Source: Aptenodytes patagonicus
Taxonomy: Eukaryota > Chordata > Aves > Sphenisciformes > Spheniscidae
Assembly (NCBI RefSeq): GCF_965638725.1
Contig: NC_134952.1
Span: 56,832,065-56,896,064, forward strand
DNA length: 64,000 bases
Reading direction: 5' to 3'
Numbering within the stretch: position 1 is the stretch's first letter; every line of letters begins with the position of its first letter. The translations under genes were made by a program, and so were the position numbers. Below the pieces are notes generated by a model, which was not told the DNA's origin, ran no database searches, and saw only the letters and a program-made list of their open reading frames with translations. Shown in pieces: positions 1 to 12,700 of the stretch.

Positions 1-2
1 AA

Positions 3-665
3 GTCCATGTCGTGGTCCACCTCGCTCAGCTGGATCTCCTGCGTGCTGATATAGTGCGCCTCGTCGCGGCGGCCGCCGGGGGGGGCCGCCTTGCGCCCCG
101 CGTCCTCGTCCTCCTCGCTTTCGTAGCCGAAGGAGGAGGAGGAGGTTTTGCCCTCCGTCGACACCGGGTCGCCCATTGCGGGAAAACCGCCCGCCTTGGT
201 CACCGGCGAAGGGCAGGAGGAGGAGGAGGACTCCGGGCAGCCCCCCGCCTCCCGCGGCCCGCCGCTCCCTGCCGCGCCCCCGGAGCCGGGGCCGGAGTCA
301 GCGCCGCATCCCGCCGCAGCCGCCGCGCCCGGGGAAGGCGGGCGATCCCGCCCGCGGTCCGAGGATGCTGGCCCCCCGGCCCCGCCCGACGGCCCGCCGC
401 TCGCCGAACCGCCAACATCCCCGGTCCCGCCGACTCCGCTTTCCGGTGCGGGACCGGCCGCTCGCTCCGCGCCGCCGGCCGGGGCCAGCTCGGGGGGCTG
501 GCAGCCCTCCTCCGGCCCCCGCGGCGAGCCGCGGATCTCCACGTACGCCGCCGCCTCCTCCTCCTCCTCCTCCTCGATGGCCGCCTCCGGGCTCGGGCCC
601 CGTCCCGCCGCCGCGCCCTCGGGGCCGGCTCGGGGGCCGGCGGGCGGCTGGCCGGGCGCGTCCAT
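3..665 (-). CDS. C4orf54: C4orf54-like protein, N-terminal part (runs off left edge)
   Basis: Reading the minus strand from the ATG at 665-663 gives 221 codons with no stop up to the window edge. The frame is open as far up as an in-frame stop at 1316-1314, and 665-663 is the first ATG in it, with G at -3 and G at +4. A second good ATG lies in frame at 176-174. The product starts MDAPGQPPAG, is rich in Gly, Pro, Ala and Ser, has a run of six Glu followed by AAAYVEIRG, and then an acidic segment (FGYESEEDEDAG). It ends in a conserved-looking stretch, EAHYISTQEIQLSEVDHDMD. That last stretch and the position next to DAPP1 and LAMTOR3 suggest C4orf54 (FOPV), a large, mostly disordered protein of unknown biochemical role. 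I see no enzymatic domain or signal peptide. The identification rests on memory of the family and on synteny. The plus-strand open frames over this interval are GC-rich shadows. Confidence 0.62.
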   Translation of the reverse strand, partial: MDAPGQPPAGPRAGPEGAAAGRGPSPEAAIEEEEEEEAAAYVEIRGSPRGPEEGCQPPELAPAGGAERAAGPAPESGVGGTGDVGGSASGGPSGGAGGPASSDRGRDRPPSPGAAAAAGCGADSGPGSGGAAGSGGPREAGGCPESSSSSCPSPVTKAGGFPAMGDPVSTEGKTSSSSFGYESEEDEDAGRKAAPPGGRRDEAHYISTQEIQLSEVDHDMD

Positions 666-780
666 GCCGGGGCCGTCGGGGCGCGGCAGTGGCCCGAGGG
701 GGCGGGCAGGCACGTGCCGGCAGGGACGGGCAGCGCTGCGGGGACGGGGGGGCAGCGGGCCGCCCACCCCCTGCCCTCCC

Positions 781-812
781 CTTCCCTCCCTCCCTCCCTC
801 CCTCCCCTCCTC
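781..812. repeat. (CCCT)n low-complexity tract
   Basis: Repeated CCCT/CCTCC units make a pyrimidine-only run within the C4orf54 CpG island, outside the coding frame chosen here. Confidence 0.8.
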
Positions 813-1007
813 CGCCCGGCGCGCCGGCTCCCGGCCCGGGAGGGCATCACCGCCGGGGGGCGGAGGGGTCGGGCCGGGCTCGGCTCCCCCCGCACCGCAG
901 CCAGCCGCGGGACAGCGGAGGCCCGCTCGGTCACCGGGGGGAGGTGGCTGATCGCCCTGCGGGGGATCCCGGGACGGGCCCGGGTCGCTCCGGGTTTTTC
1001 CGAGATG

Positions 1008-1069
1008 GGCGTCACTTGGCCGGTCCCAGGCGCGGACTATACATAGAACCGGCGTCACTTGCGCCGGTT
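1008..1069 (-). promoter_or_regulatory. Candidate promoter element: repeated GGCGTCACTTG and hairpin
   Basis: The 11-mer GGCGTCACTTG occurs at 1008-1018 and again, identically, at 1051-1061. The second copy overlaps an 8-base perfect inverted repeat, AACCGGCG (1047-1054) and CGCCGGTT (1062-1069), with a 7-base loop. On the minus strand both 11-mers read CAAGTGACGCC, which contains a TGACG half-site of the CRE/ATF type. They lie 340-400 bases upstream of the C4orf54 ATG, a sensible promoter position. That they are functional sites is inference. Confidence 0.35.
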
Positions 1070-1316
1070 GAACAAAATCCGAATTTAAACGTCTGTGTTT
1101 GCCGGAATAAAGGCGCCCGGCCACCCCTTGGAAGGGGAGAGCCGCCCCTGCCCCCAAAGATGCTGCTGCCGCTGCCCGGCTCCTCGGAGAGCCGGCGGCA
1201 CCGGCTGGAAGAGGCAGCTCCCAGGGCCTCGGCTGAGCACACAGGCTTGCGTACACCAAGTACACCCTTGTCTCACACGCAGCAGTGGCTAAACAGCTTT
1301 TTTCTTCCTTAAACTA

Positions 1317-4300
1317 CCCCCATACACCCCGTGTCCCCACTCGCAGAAGGTGTGTTGCAGAGGGGTACCCCGTGGATGCCAGCCTGGCCCTGTGCCTTCG
1401 CAGCGGTCCAGAGAGCCACTGGCCAGGGGACCCAAGCCACCTTTTTCCAGGAAACGCCGGTTTAGACATAACCAGCACCTAAGACCTATTAATAGGCATT
1501 TCTATGGCACGCCTGGCCCTTGGTGGCTGAGGGCTTTACTGAGTGGTCCGCAAGATGACACACCAAAAATCACTCCAGAGCCATGGAAGGAAAAGGTGAG
1601 ATTTTAAACACTGAGGAGGAGAAATGGAGGAAAGCGAGCAACATTGAGGAGCAGCCCTCAGGTATACAGTGCAGATAACAGCCTAAATTTACAGCTTAAA
1701 AAACAAATAAGCAGCTGCATGCTTGGGTGAGCAAGCCGGCATTGAGCTGGTAACATCGGACATTAAGTAGGGGAGGGTTGTGGAAACCCTCAAAGCGAGA
1801 ACCAGGATCTGTGCCCCTACAGCTGCATGCACTGGCACGAGGGGCACGGTGTGCGGCTCTGCCAGGGATGCCGCAGGGATGCAGGGACCAAGAGGCGAAG
1901 CAGATGCCATCCCAGCACCGTCCACATTAAAACAAGGGTTTCCCAGTGCTCCCAGCTCCTCACCCCACCCCACAGCCAGGTTGCTCTGCTGCCATCCTCC
2001 CCATGGGGTTGCAGCGTTCCCGCTGCCTCCAGGAAAAGTGGCCTCCCTCCTTTACTGAACCCAAGTGGCAGCTTGTGAGGGTCCCTGCAGCAACGGCAGG
2101 TTTCATATCCCATTTCGGGTAAGGGTGCCTTTGCTGCCTGGAGGAAAACAAGTGAGGTGGCTCCGGCCCTTAGTATCCTACGTGGATACATGGTAGTTTC
2201 TTAGGCTGCAGACTGACAGCATGAAAACTATTGCTGAAGAACCAGGTGATACTTTAACAGAAAGACATCCTCCAAACTCGGAGGGTTTGGAGCAAGTCAG
2301 GTCATGCACAGTGAGGCTCTCCCCGCGCAGCAGAGATTAATTGGTTCCCACCCCTGCTGAGGCTGTCCTGCCTCCAGCGTGCTTTTAATGAGAAGCTGGG
2401 CACCAGTTCTCAGGAGTACTAGGCTTACCCAGCCTTAATCCTTCCTTAGCCCAGGTTCACATAGCTTCAGCTCCTCTTGTACACGCAACGACTGTGCAGT
2501 TCTCCACAGAGCTGTGGTAAATGGCATCAGCATTTCCCTAAACACAACTTCACCAGGTTTTGTGTCCCATCCACACACATTTTAGACTTGGCCCTCTGTC
2601 CCAAGCAGCCATAACAGAAACATGACATAACTAGAGAAAGACAGTATTTTAGCACCTTATTAAAGAGACATCTTGGTTTTAATTGGCAGTGGGACAAGAG
2701 TAGATCCTCAGATACAGTCCTTTCCAAACGCTTAGGATGCAGAGGGATGCTAGGTTTTAAACCCTGATCATTCATTGTATTTGGGTGAGCACTGGCAGCA
2801 GTAGCATCCCTGCCTCCTGCTCTGCCTCTCTTCTACCAGATGCCTCCTCTGAAATGAGGTCTCTGCCCCACATTCTCGCTGCCCCCCCCGACCCCCCAAA
2901 CCATGGTCTTGGGTGTCAGTATCTCACACCTTACTCTCCTCTCTAGCATTTGGTTTTCCTGCATTAAGAATACACAATAAATCAGATCTTTGCTACTGAA
3001 ACCTGCACAATTAAAAGTGGTGGTGTTTTTTTTAAGTTGTAACAGTTGTTCATATACTCCTGCCAAGATCCCCAGACAAGATCCCCACCAAAATGAGGAT
3101 CGAAACTTGACTCTTTATTTATCTATTTCCACAGTCTTGTTTCCAGCTATGGTCCAGAGATGTTTTTTCTGCTATTTTCCTGTGGTGATATCTTGAACTG
3201 AATCTACTCAATCATCTTACAAAACCAGGCAATGATTCTCACAGCTGAGGCTGAGACCATAATGGAGCACTCATACATGTATGTTTATAACATATCTATG
3301 TCTCCACCACACAGAATTTATGCCCCTGATGACAAAAATACATACATAAAATCCACACCTGTTCTTCCCCACTTTCAGTTATGGCTAGCCCTGGAGGCCT
3401 GCGTGCCTTAGGCAGTCACATCAGTGTACTTCCCCTGGCACTAAGAGGCTGCTACGGTGCACAGAGCCACCCAAATTCTAATGCCCTTTGAAAAAAGTGA
3501 ATCTGTAACATCCAGCTTAAGTGCTCTAATCACTGTATGTGTGTTAGAGGAGGGGGAAAAATAGAAGGATTTCCTCTTCTTTTATTTGTATCAGAAATTT
3601 CCACACTGACGCAGTGCCAGCCCCTGAGAGATGCTTTGCTGTGAGTCTGGCCCTGAGCAAAGTGTAAAATTCCATGGGGGTTTAGGCTTAATTCCTTCTC
3701 CTCAGCCTTTTCTCTTAGCTACCTTAGTGTCGGCTTTTGTAGAGCCTGTTTTGGAGGTGCCTAATAACCCCCATGCATCGTATCCAAAGCTTGGGAGCAC
3801 GGCTTGAACCCAGGGACTGACTCCCCAGGACGGCTCCCCTGTGGGGCTGCCTTACAAAGGATCAAAGTTCTTCAACAGCTTTGCAAAGGTGTGGATGGTT
3901 TTTTTTTCAAGTTTTTCTGTATCTGTTACTGTTGCCAGACAAACCCTACAGCAAGCAAAAGTAAAGTGATGGACCTGTTCGCTCCCAGTCAAAAGTACAC
4001 AGGAGAACTGTGGCTCCATTACACCCTCTTGCAAATAGCAATTTCTCGCTCTACGCTGGCAAGATGTCTCCATCGATTAATAATCAGATCAATGTGATTT
4101 TGGTTAATAATGTTGGATATCAGTAACTAATACATGTCACCCTTATGATCCTAGCAATACTCAGTTGAGGGGTTCATGAACACCAGTTACTCCTTTGTGT
4201 TTTCCACCTTTAAATCTCTCTCACTCACTAAAGCTACTGATGTCTAAGATTTCTGCGTCCAAATTTGTCGTGAAGTGTTACTGAAGCTGTCCTGACAACC

Positions 4301-7300
4301 ACACAAAATCTGTATGTTTAATGCCTTTCGTAATGTAATAGGTACTCTACTTTTAAGCTCTTACTGTTAAAAATAACAATGCACACTGTTTAGCCACATT
4401 CTGCCCTTTGCTAATAATAAGGTTAGATCAGATAGGTAAAATTGACGGGAAAAATTCAGATAGGCTGAATTATCCGTGCACCTTAAAATACATCACTCAT
4501 GGAAGTAGCAGGGAAGTGGAATTTAAAAGGGATTTGAGAAGAGGCACTTAAAAGCAGAATAAAGACATTAAGGATGAGGTTAGGGAGACTGTAACTATAC
4601 TCTGCATAGGAGACCATGCAGAAGGCGGCATAGGGGGTTTTGCCTTTAACTGAGACATGGACAGAAAAGTGAACAACTGGTGGAGGAATAGCAGGCGGGG
4701 AAGGATTTAGTTGAGCTTTCTCTGACTAGGGAAAGGGAAAATATTCATTTGTTAATTAACATTAAGAAACATTAATACCACATTACACATTTTAGTTCTT
4801 ACGGTGTTGAGTCACAGTTTTTAAAAACTAAAGCAGGAATAAAAATCACAAAGCAGTTAATAAAATCAGGCCGATACAGAAGGAAAATAAAAATATTATT
4901 TGCACAGAGAAGACAGACACGGTTCCAGTGACTAAGATGGCCTGCAGGAGAAGTTATGCTTCTCGCATGGAAAGAAATGATGGCTTTCGCAGAAAATAAG
5001 GAAACAGCAGAAGGATTCTGCTGCATTCTGTGCACACAGCAAAAGACTTTGTTTCGCTGTAGGTTCAGAGGGAGATGAAGAATGATACAGTCATAGGAAG
5101 AAGCTTTAATTTTGGCTGATTAGTCTCTTTTGAATAGTGTTTGAATCCTGCTGGATTCGATTTTTCTCTCGGTAGTTTTTGGTAACGTTGCACATTGTCG
5201 AAGTGAGCTTTGTGGTAGACAGTGTCTTTGAAATCAAAGCAAATAAATATTTGGCTAGAGTTTAGATGTGTATGTTAAGGAGAAAAGAAAATTGAAAACA
5301 GCACCCTGATTTGCCCTCAGGACTAGTACCCGAGAAGGAGGGAGCAAAGCCACTTTGAGAAAGGAGAAGGGGACTTGTGGTTTAGCAATAAACAGTGAAG
5401 CCCAGCACACATTATAAATCTCCAAGTGCTACCAGATATATTGAAAGGAAATACAATACCCACACATGTGCTTTGGAAACTTTCTCACAAACCCAAGTGG
5501 AAACAAAATGTGATTTTTGTAGCTTGCACTAAAATGGCGTCTCTTCTGGGATTTAGCAAGGGCCTGGTTGACAAAGTACTGAGTCCTAAGTAAAAACCAA
5601 TGCCTGGATGGGTCAATCTGTTCTCGCACAGAGAAGACTACACCAGCCAAGGGGATCTTTCCTTTTCCATCCTGAGCCTGTTGGAGAGATTGAGGGGCTC
5701 TTCTAAACACTCAACCCGCAAATGTAAACCATATGTGGGCTCCTTCCTGGCAGACCTCTCCCTTTTAGTGAAAGTCGGACCTTTCAAAGGAAAGAAACTC
5801 CGGAGCTGGGTGGATTTCAAGACCCTAACCTGAGTGCTTGAGTTTGCAGGATTCAAAGGCCTTGGCCCTCCAAATGGGAGGCCACTTCTCCTTCCAGGAT
5901 GAGACAGGATCATGTTCTGGCCATTGCCTTACGCTCCGCAGTGCGCTCCTATGTAACTGAGCTCCTGCGAGAATCGGTGGCTGAAGTGCTTGTTAAACGA
6001 CAACCCCCCCCGGCCCGCGGCTCGCTCTGGCCCTCGCTATAAGCAGCTCCTGCTGGATGCCTTACAAGGTCTGCAGAAGATGCATATATTTTTAAAACAG
6101 ATCCCCCCCCTTGCTACCCATCCTTCTCTTCCAGACCCCAAAATTTCATGCCAAAACAAACAGGCAGGAACGTAATCCCAGAACGAGCTTAGATTTCTTC
6201 AGTACTTTTCAGTCATGCTGCAAATACAGTCTAAATATGAGTTCATGTATTTATATGGGGAGTCTGCTACTCAGACGAAATAAATTAAATACTTGCTGAA
6301 TCTTGCATATGTCAGGTTAAACAGTGTCTACAATGCCATTGATACCAGAGAATATTCTGGTGGCTATTACACGTAGACAGCAATAGCACATGCAAACTGC
6401 AGGAACATGTTGAATAAGACTATTTATAAACACTTTATTGCCTTCACGAACATCCTGACAGGTGCCTGTCCAGCCTGTCCTGACAAATTTCTGCTTGCAG
6501 AGACTTCGCAGCTTCCCCAGGACATCTCCTCTGATACCTGATTACCCATATACCATCAGAAAGATGGTCCTCAGGTCTATCTGATGACTCCTTGATGTAA
6601 AGCCATTATTTCTGCCATGGATGGAAGAGATGATTCCCACTCTCTGTGCTGCAGCTTTTCGCATATCTAAGAGTGACCAGTGTGTTTCCTTCACTCTCCA
6701 TCTTTTCACTAGGCCTAACAGCCCTAATTCACTTAACCATTACCTGTGGGACATACCTGCTAGATCTCCCATCACTGCTCTTCAGACTTTCTTTAGCACA
6801 TCTGTATGTGCAGTGCAAAGAAGTGGCCACAAGATGCAAGGTGGAGCAAGGAGGCAAGGACCCCTGGTGAGAAGAAGGGAGGGATGACTTTGTGTCCTGC
6901 TCATACACCCCTGAGTAACATCCACCATTTTCACGTTGGCGTGACCGTGTCCTTCAGCTCAGGCCCTACTGCAAGCACGTTTTCCATTCATCCTCCAGTT
7001 ACTAATGAAAATACTGAACAAACGCAACCGTGTTGACCCCCATAAGTTCACTACTAATACAAATGATGCAGTATTTGTAACTGACCTTCGAGCACAATCC
7101 AAGCAGTCGTTTCTCACCTCATAATTTCACCTGCACAGTGCTTCCCTAGCTGGCTAAAAGATTATGGTGCCATACCAAAGCCAAATGCCATTTCTGCTCT
7201 CTCTGCAAAGCCCATTGCCCTATTTTAGAAGGCAGTTAGAGGGACTCATCAAGAACAAACCCTATCAAACTCACGTTGGCTGTTACTTATCTGTTCGTTA

Positions 7301-7800
7301 TCTTTTAAGGGCCTACAGATTGCACATTTATGCCAGTATTTCTCCAGGAACTGAAGTTACGCTGATTGATCTCAACTTTGCTGCTCTTTCCCCCAGGTCT
7401 CTCAAGGTCCCTCTTCCACAGGACCACCTCTCCCAGGTCGCTGGGTCCACTCAGGCCTCCCATCACGGGCCTGCCTTTGGAAATGAACTTTCCACAGTGA
7501 CCCTATTCTTGGTACAGTATTATCAGGTAACCCGAGAACTGCAGATGTATCTGATTAGTGGAACTGTGGAGACAATTGCCACAAACCCCAAAACCATGAG
7601 CTTTCCTTGAGGTGTTATCAGCCAAGCTGGTGGGGGGACAAGAGAGCTGATTTATGACCATTCATTAAAATTACATGAAACTGATTAGAGGTAGACTTGA
7701 GCTGAAGGGTTCAGGCTCAAAACCCATCTTCTTCATAGTTCAGGGTGTTTGGACATGGGAAAACAAGGAATGAACAATCTCTTGAAGCAATGTGAATGTA
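1317..7800. other. Intergenic, no gene recognised
   Basis: The composition is ordinary. The open frames are short or lack family resemblance; the longest plus-strand one, 148 codons at 7164-7610, shows no recognisable domain, repeat or codon pattern. I see no tRNA, splice-consistent exon chain or clear transposon here. Confidence 0.7.
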
Positions 7801-7804
7801 ACTG

Positions 7805-7955
7805 GATTATATTTTAATATATTTTTATTATGTTTTGTATTATATTTAAAAATAAATTTTACTATTTATATTTAATAATTTTTATTAATTTTCTTGTATT
7901 AGTTTATTATTTTTATTAATAGATTTTATGAAATCTATTTTTATTATTTTACTGC
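7805..7955. repeat. AT-rich low-complexity tract
   Basis: About 150 bases are almost entirely A and T, built from loosely repeated TTTTTATTA and TATTTAAT words. It contrasts sharply with both flanks. It could be a decayed AT-rich simple repeat. Confidence 0.75.
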
Positions 7956-8936
7956 ATTGAAAAAACACCAAACTATTTTTAACTGGCCGGGGCCATCACA
8001 TGAAAATGTAAAGCGGTACCATTGTTTTTCACTTACTTTAGAATTAGAAACGCAAACAGCCGGGCTGGATTTTATATTGGATAATACCATCCCTTTATGC
8101 ACTCAACTGCTTCGCAGAGGGGTTTTGAATTCTGGCAACAATTTGTTGACGTAGAAGAGGTCCTACAGACGAATGCGCGCCCAAACAGTAAATTGCGAAT
8201 CTGGTATCGCGAGACTGTAACATGAAATTGCCATGCTTTGGAGAGCAGCCAGCGTCGGATTGGGATTAATTTGCTCGCAGCGTTCAATAAATAATGTTTG
8301 GAGGGCCACGTGAAAAGCGATCCCTGTTTGTTATGCACACCTCCCTGCCATGGGGCCTATGTTTGGTCACTGAGCTGAAGTTCGTGCAGCAAACATCTTG
8401 CAGGTATTTCTCACCGGGCTTACAGTAAAAGCCAGCTAAAGTGCCTCCTACCGCCCGGTGATGAAAAGGAGGATCAAGCAGCCCTTGGAGTGAAGCCTCT
8501 CTTGGGCTGGAGTTTCTATATATATAGGGGAGCTCAATAAACACCATTATGAACCGCATGCGATCCGCCTGCCTGGAATTAAGGTCACATACCTACTTTT
8601 GTATGTGTTTCTCCACTGGCTCGCTTAGCTTATAAATTAAGGAATTACAGGTGAGAAGCTGGCTACATAATGAGGAGTTAGAAATCCAACCAGCTCCCAT
8701 CTGACAAACCCCTTTAGTCAGTACGTGAGGCAACTGCGGGGGAAAGTAAGAATGAGATTTTTAAACCCAGGTGTAAAATCCATTGTAAAGGTCAGGTTTA
8801 TAAGGAGACCATCCCAAAACGCTAATGACATGACAGTTTTATGAGGCTGGAAAGTGATAGCTTGGCTGAAGCCGAGTAATACTAGAGCAAGGGATTTATT
8901 TAAATTGGACTACTTTTTTTTTATTTTGAATTTTGT

Positions 8937-9012
8937 CCTTGATCCTGCCAAATCTCACTGAGATGAGAAATCCTTACTTGTGTAAGTAGTCCCCCACATT
9001 CAGCTGAACAAC
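8937..9012 (+). repeat. Worn interspersed repeat, sauropsid type
   Basis: The passage GATCCTGCCAAATCTCACTG, followed by TCCTTACTTGTGTAAGTAGT, resembles a repeat I recall from bird and turtle genomes (words like GATCCTGCAAA and CTTACTCATGTGAGTAGTCCC). It is diverged and I cannot name the family. A repeat-library search would settle it. Confidence 0.35.
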
Positions 9013-9640
9013 TGAGGTAAGCAAAGGCTATTTATGAAAGTGAGGCATTATTCTGGAATCTTATCTTCCAAAAGTTTTACATATTTTTCTGCAGTATATA
9101 TAGTCGAAAGTTATATAAATTTTCATGTCTATACTTTGCAAAAAATATATAAAACATCAATTCTTAACAGCTAGCCTCAGAAACAGAAATAGTAAGAGTT
9201 GTTACACAAACTTTAACACAGTTTTAACTTAGAGAAACTGCATTTCTCTGTTGTAGTACAGGAGGACAACCTGTCCAGAAGAGCTTATAGTAAAATGTAC
9301 ACTTTTAACAGAGATGCATACAAGCATAGCCTGCACAACCTTAGCTGTGCACCCTAAGAAAAGGCACTTGTGTATTCAACCAGAGCAAAAGTACTCTTTC
9401 ATTTGCAACGTAAAAATCTCTCTCATCTTAATACTGTTTCTTCAAAAAGCAGGGTCTCAACACCCAATCTGTTTTTTTTTTTACTTTGTCCTAATCCCTG
9501 TGCAATGAGTTAATTCACCCTCTAGAAGACTGCAAGCCCCTGGACACATCCTTCATCAACTGGGCAGTTCTTGTCATGCTGAAGCATAATGCAATTTTCA
9601 TTAAACTGCAATTTCAAGCTTCAGCCTCAAAACATAGGAT

Positions 9641-9740
9641 ATCTATCTATAGCTATGTAAAACATAGCTATAGATATGCTATAGCATAATATCTATCTAT
9701 AGTTATGTAAAACATACAGTATCTGTCTATAGCTATGCTA
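9641..9740. repeat. Locally duplicated TATCTATAG repeat with perfect hairpin
   Basis: The word ATCTATCTATAGNTATGTAA occurs at 9641 and again about 50 bases later, with a further partial copy near 9721. Within the first copy the 14-base arm TATCTATAGCTATG (9644-9657) is followed after a 5-base loop by its exact reverse complement (9663-9676). This looks like a small tandem or inverted duplication in AT-rich DNA, not a named transposon. Confidence 0.75.
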
Positions 9741-12700
9741 GGTTTTTGCTTATATAGTTCCACATTTCCCACAGTCCTTTAATCAACAGTGATTTAGGAA
9801 AAATAGGAATATTTTAAACATAAAAATTGTCGATTCTCTTTTCTCCAGGCAGTCCAAGGTTCTCTGACTAGGTCTACTATTTCCCTTTACCGCAGTATTT
9901 TGAAAACGCAGGTGGTGTTTCAGCACCCGGGAGCATGGGGTTTAATAGGGCGCTCTGCACCGAGCACGCAGGCCTGATCCTGCGAGGTGTTGAGCGCTTC
10001 CCAGGAAGCGATGAGCTCTCTGAAATCCCTGCGATTCAGATCTCCGGGCCAGGCAGACAGTGAGCACATCTACCCCGACACCCTCCTATGAATCCTCCCC
10101 TCCGCAGCACGCACCAGTCTCATCCTCCAGTGTTGCCTTCATGGAGGTTCTCAGTTAATAAATTGCTTATCCCGGTAATGAGGCAGGGTGAATTTGGGGC
10201 AAATACCGGCTGCTGTGGAGACCACTCTGCCAAAATGGGGATGTATTTGTCCACTTTCTGACCGGAGCATGTTTGCATGTAGCTCCTCAGTGAAGAGGGC
10301 TGGCGTGCAAACCCGCTGGGGCAATGGGCAGGCTGGACAGTACAGCCCAGCTGGATGCCGCAGGGTGTTTCCTTTCCCTCAGCCCCAGAGCCCTGCGCCA
10401 AACCGACCCCATGGGGCAATGCTCTTCAAGCCTCTTCTGCTCAGAGGCTCTTGCAGTTGCCAGGTGGCTTCCTACCCCTCCGCCCTCACCGGCACCCCAT
10501 GGCTGGGGAATCACGCAACTGAGCATGGATTGTCTTCTGCTTTGGGTAAATCTCTAGGCAGAGAGAAATCACAGGGGAGGACTTCCCCCTCCTGTCTGTG
10601 AATGGTTTCCAAGCGTCCCCGTGAATCAAGATTGAGAAAGCAAAACACACACACACACTGGTTTCAGAAAATTTAAACACTAACAACTCTTTCTCCTCCT
10701 CTTTTTCCAAGTTAAACTATTTGCTGAATTTAACCCAAATTAACAAATAGGTCTGAAGTGTTCAGTAAATAAGTGACCAGCTGGGAATTTTATTTGGCCA
10801 CGCTCCAGTAATTGTTTTCTTTCCTATACTATTAGTACAAGCCTAGATGACACAAAAGATTGCTACGCAGTGACACAAGTAACAACTATATTAGCTGCAG
10901 GGTAGCACGTAGCACAAAGATACTTGAGCTAGCTTTAAATTGGCTAGCTGGGATGCTGGCCATTCATTCATCTGCAAAAGCAGAGAGGTTAAGTTTGGCT
11001 GGGACATCTCACCTTTAGGTATCCTTGTGTGAGCATTTTTTGTCTCATCACCATATCACAGTCCCCTCTGCAACAGCAAAGACCCTCAAGGGCCAAACAT
11101 GAGAATGTGCTCCTCATCAGAGAGATTTTATTTGTTTGTTTTAGCATTTGCGATGTGAAAGAGATTAAAAATATATATATAAAAAAAAGAGCTTAGATTT
11201 TTTCTCAAAAACTGTTTCTCACCTGCTGCTCTATGCTTTAGAAGATTGGAAAACTGAAACTTTATTTGAGTTTTATCTCTTTACAATTACTTTATGTATT
11301 TTCATTCCTGTTTCCTGATCCCGCCAGGACTAGCACAGATGGGAGAAAATGCTTCTAGAATAAGACTCTTCCCCAAACCTTAAGGAACAGAAAACAACCA
11401 AAACCAACAGCAACCTCTCCAACCCCTTAAATCCAAAATCATCTGATACAAAACAAATAGGCAACATGCCCTTAGAAATCTCCCAGCCTAATTTTTAAGG
11501 CTGAAAAGACTCCAGGGAGACTCCTTCACTTTAATGCCTCTCTGGCCAAATGTTGAGGTTCACCTATCTACAATTCATCCCACTTTGCACCTGGAACTTG
11601 GTTGAGCTGCTCAGACTGGGAGCACAGGCTCCTTGTATAGCCAGCAAAGGGGGAATTCAACCCACCTAAAGTCCCAGCTGCTCTGTCATTAGCCTACAGT
11701 AATTAGCTTCTTACTTCAGACAAGTCACTTTGGTGCATAAAAGCATTTAGCGCAAACTTCCCCATCTGGCCATAACATAATTGCCTTGCTTCCCATTTAC
11801 GAGGAAAAGCAAATGGGGTTTCCAGAGGGACTGCTGCCCTGAGTCTTTTTTAGGGTCTCAGAGAGGTACGTGAGGTACTAGAAACTCTCTGCTGGGTTTC
11901 AGTAAAAAGATCTGCCAGATGAGTAGCTCCATCTGAACTGGGATCAGTGGTCTCACTGAGCCTATGTAGTTAAAAGGAAAGCAGATGAAAACCAGTTTGT
12001 GCTTTGGGCTGGTTTTGTGAATGGTGTCGAACCATTCAAGTGGGTTTGTATGGAAAAAAAGTAGTCATATATAAGCTTAGTGCCTGACACCTCAAACAGC
12101 ACTGCAATGATATATTTAGCTTGAATGAACTCCTGTGCCCTGGTTCAAACATGTTCAACTAGTGCATGTTCATCTCCGTGCTGGAAAAAGATGAGTCCAT
12201 GAAAGTCTTACTGTGGTACACCAGCAGTCCAAGCCAGTTGACTTTCCATGCAGTGAGTCATATGAAGTGAATACAAAGCAGGCAGAGAACAGAGAGTAAC
12301 GATTTTCTATCACTGACTGATAAAAGGAAGCACATGCTGACCTTTTTGGACAAATCACTGCTCTCAGCTGAAACCTCCATACCTCCTCCTGTGAATATGC
12401 TGAAGAGGGTGGGCACTTAAAGTGATCCGGGCTAAAGTCAAGCACCACTTGACGATAAAGCCCTAGTTAACACATATCCTGTTTGGGCTGCACAGTTGTT
12501 TTTAGCGATCAGATATAGCAAAAAGCAGTTACGGGGATATGATGGCAACCCGAGAAGAGCTGTGCAGCAACGGAGGGAGTATAGCCCATAGATCGAGCTG
12601 AGCAGACCAATGCCGATCTCTAATGTACACGGCCAGGCTCTCAAGTTACGCAATTTAGTCCGTTGCCTACCAGGAGTGATATAACTAATCACATATGTTT

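Larger units (their letters stand above)
1..1130. promoter_or_regulatory. CpG island over the C4orf54 5' end
   Basis: This stretch is extremely G+C-rich with dense CpG, and becomes ordinary intergenic composition shortly after 1300. It covers the coding start of the minus-strand gene and its presumed promoter. Between 1008 and 1069 there is a repeated 11-base motif and a short hairpin (separate entry). The transcription start cannot be placed from sequence alone. A CCCT/CCTCC run at 781-812 lies in the presumed 5' UTR. Confidence 0.7.

Noticed and set aside
200-1015. 271-codon minus-strand open frame
   Set aside because: It is in a different frame from the one that yields the conserved EIQLSEV segment. 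It is an Arg-rich product typical of GC-rich shadow frames.
1031-1046. Possible minus-strand TATA box (CTATGTATAG) for C4orf54
   Set aside because: Weak match to TATAAA and no independent evidence for a start 30 bases downstream.
12-1312. Long plus-strand open frames at the left edge (up to 378 codons)
   Set aside because: They are shadows of the minus-strand C4orf54 frame in CpG-island DNA. The products are Arg/Pro/Gly-rich without motifs.
7164-7610. 148-codon plus-strand open frame
   Set aside because: No recognisable motif, codon bias or splice partners.
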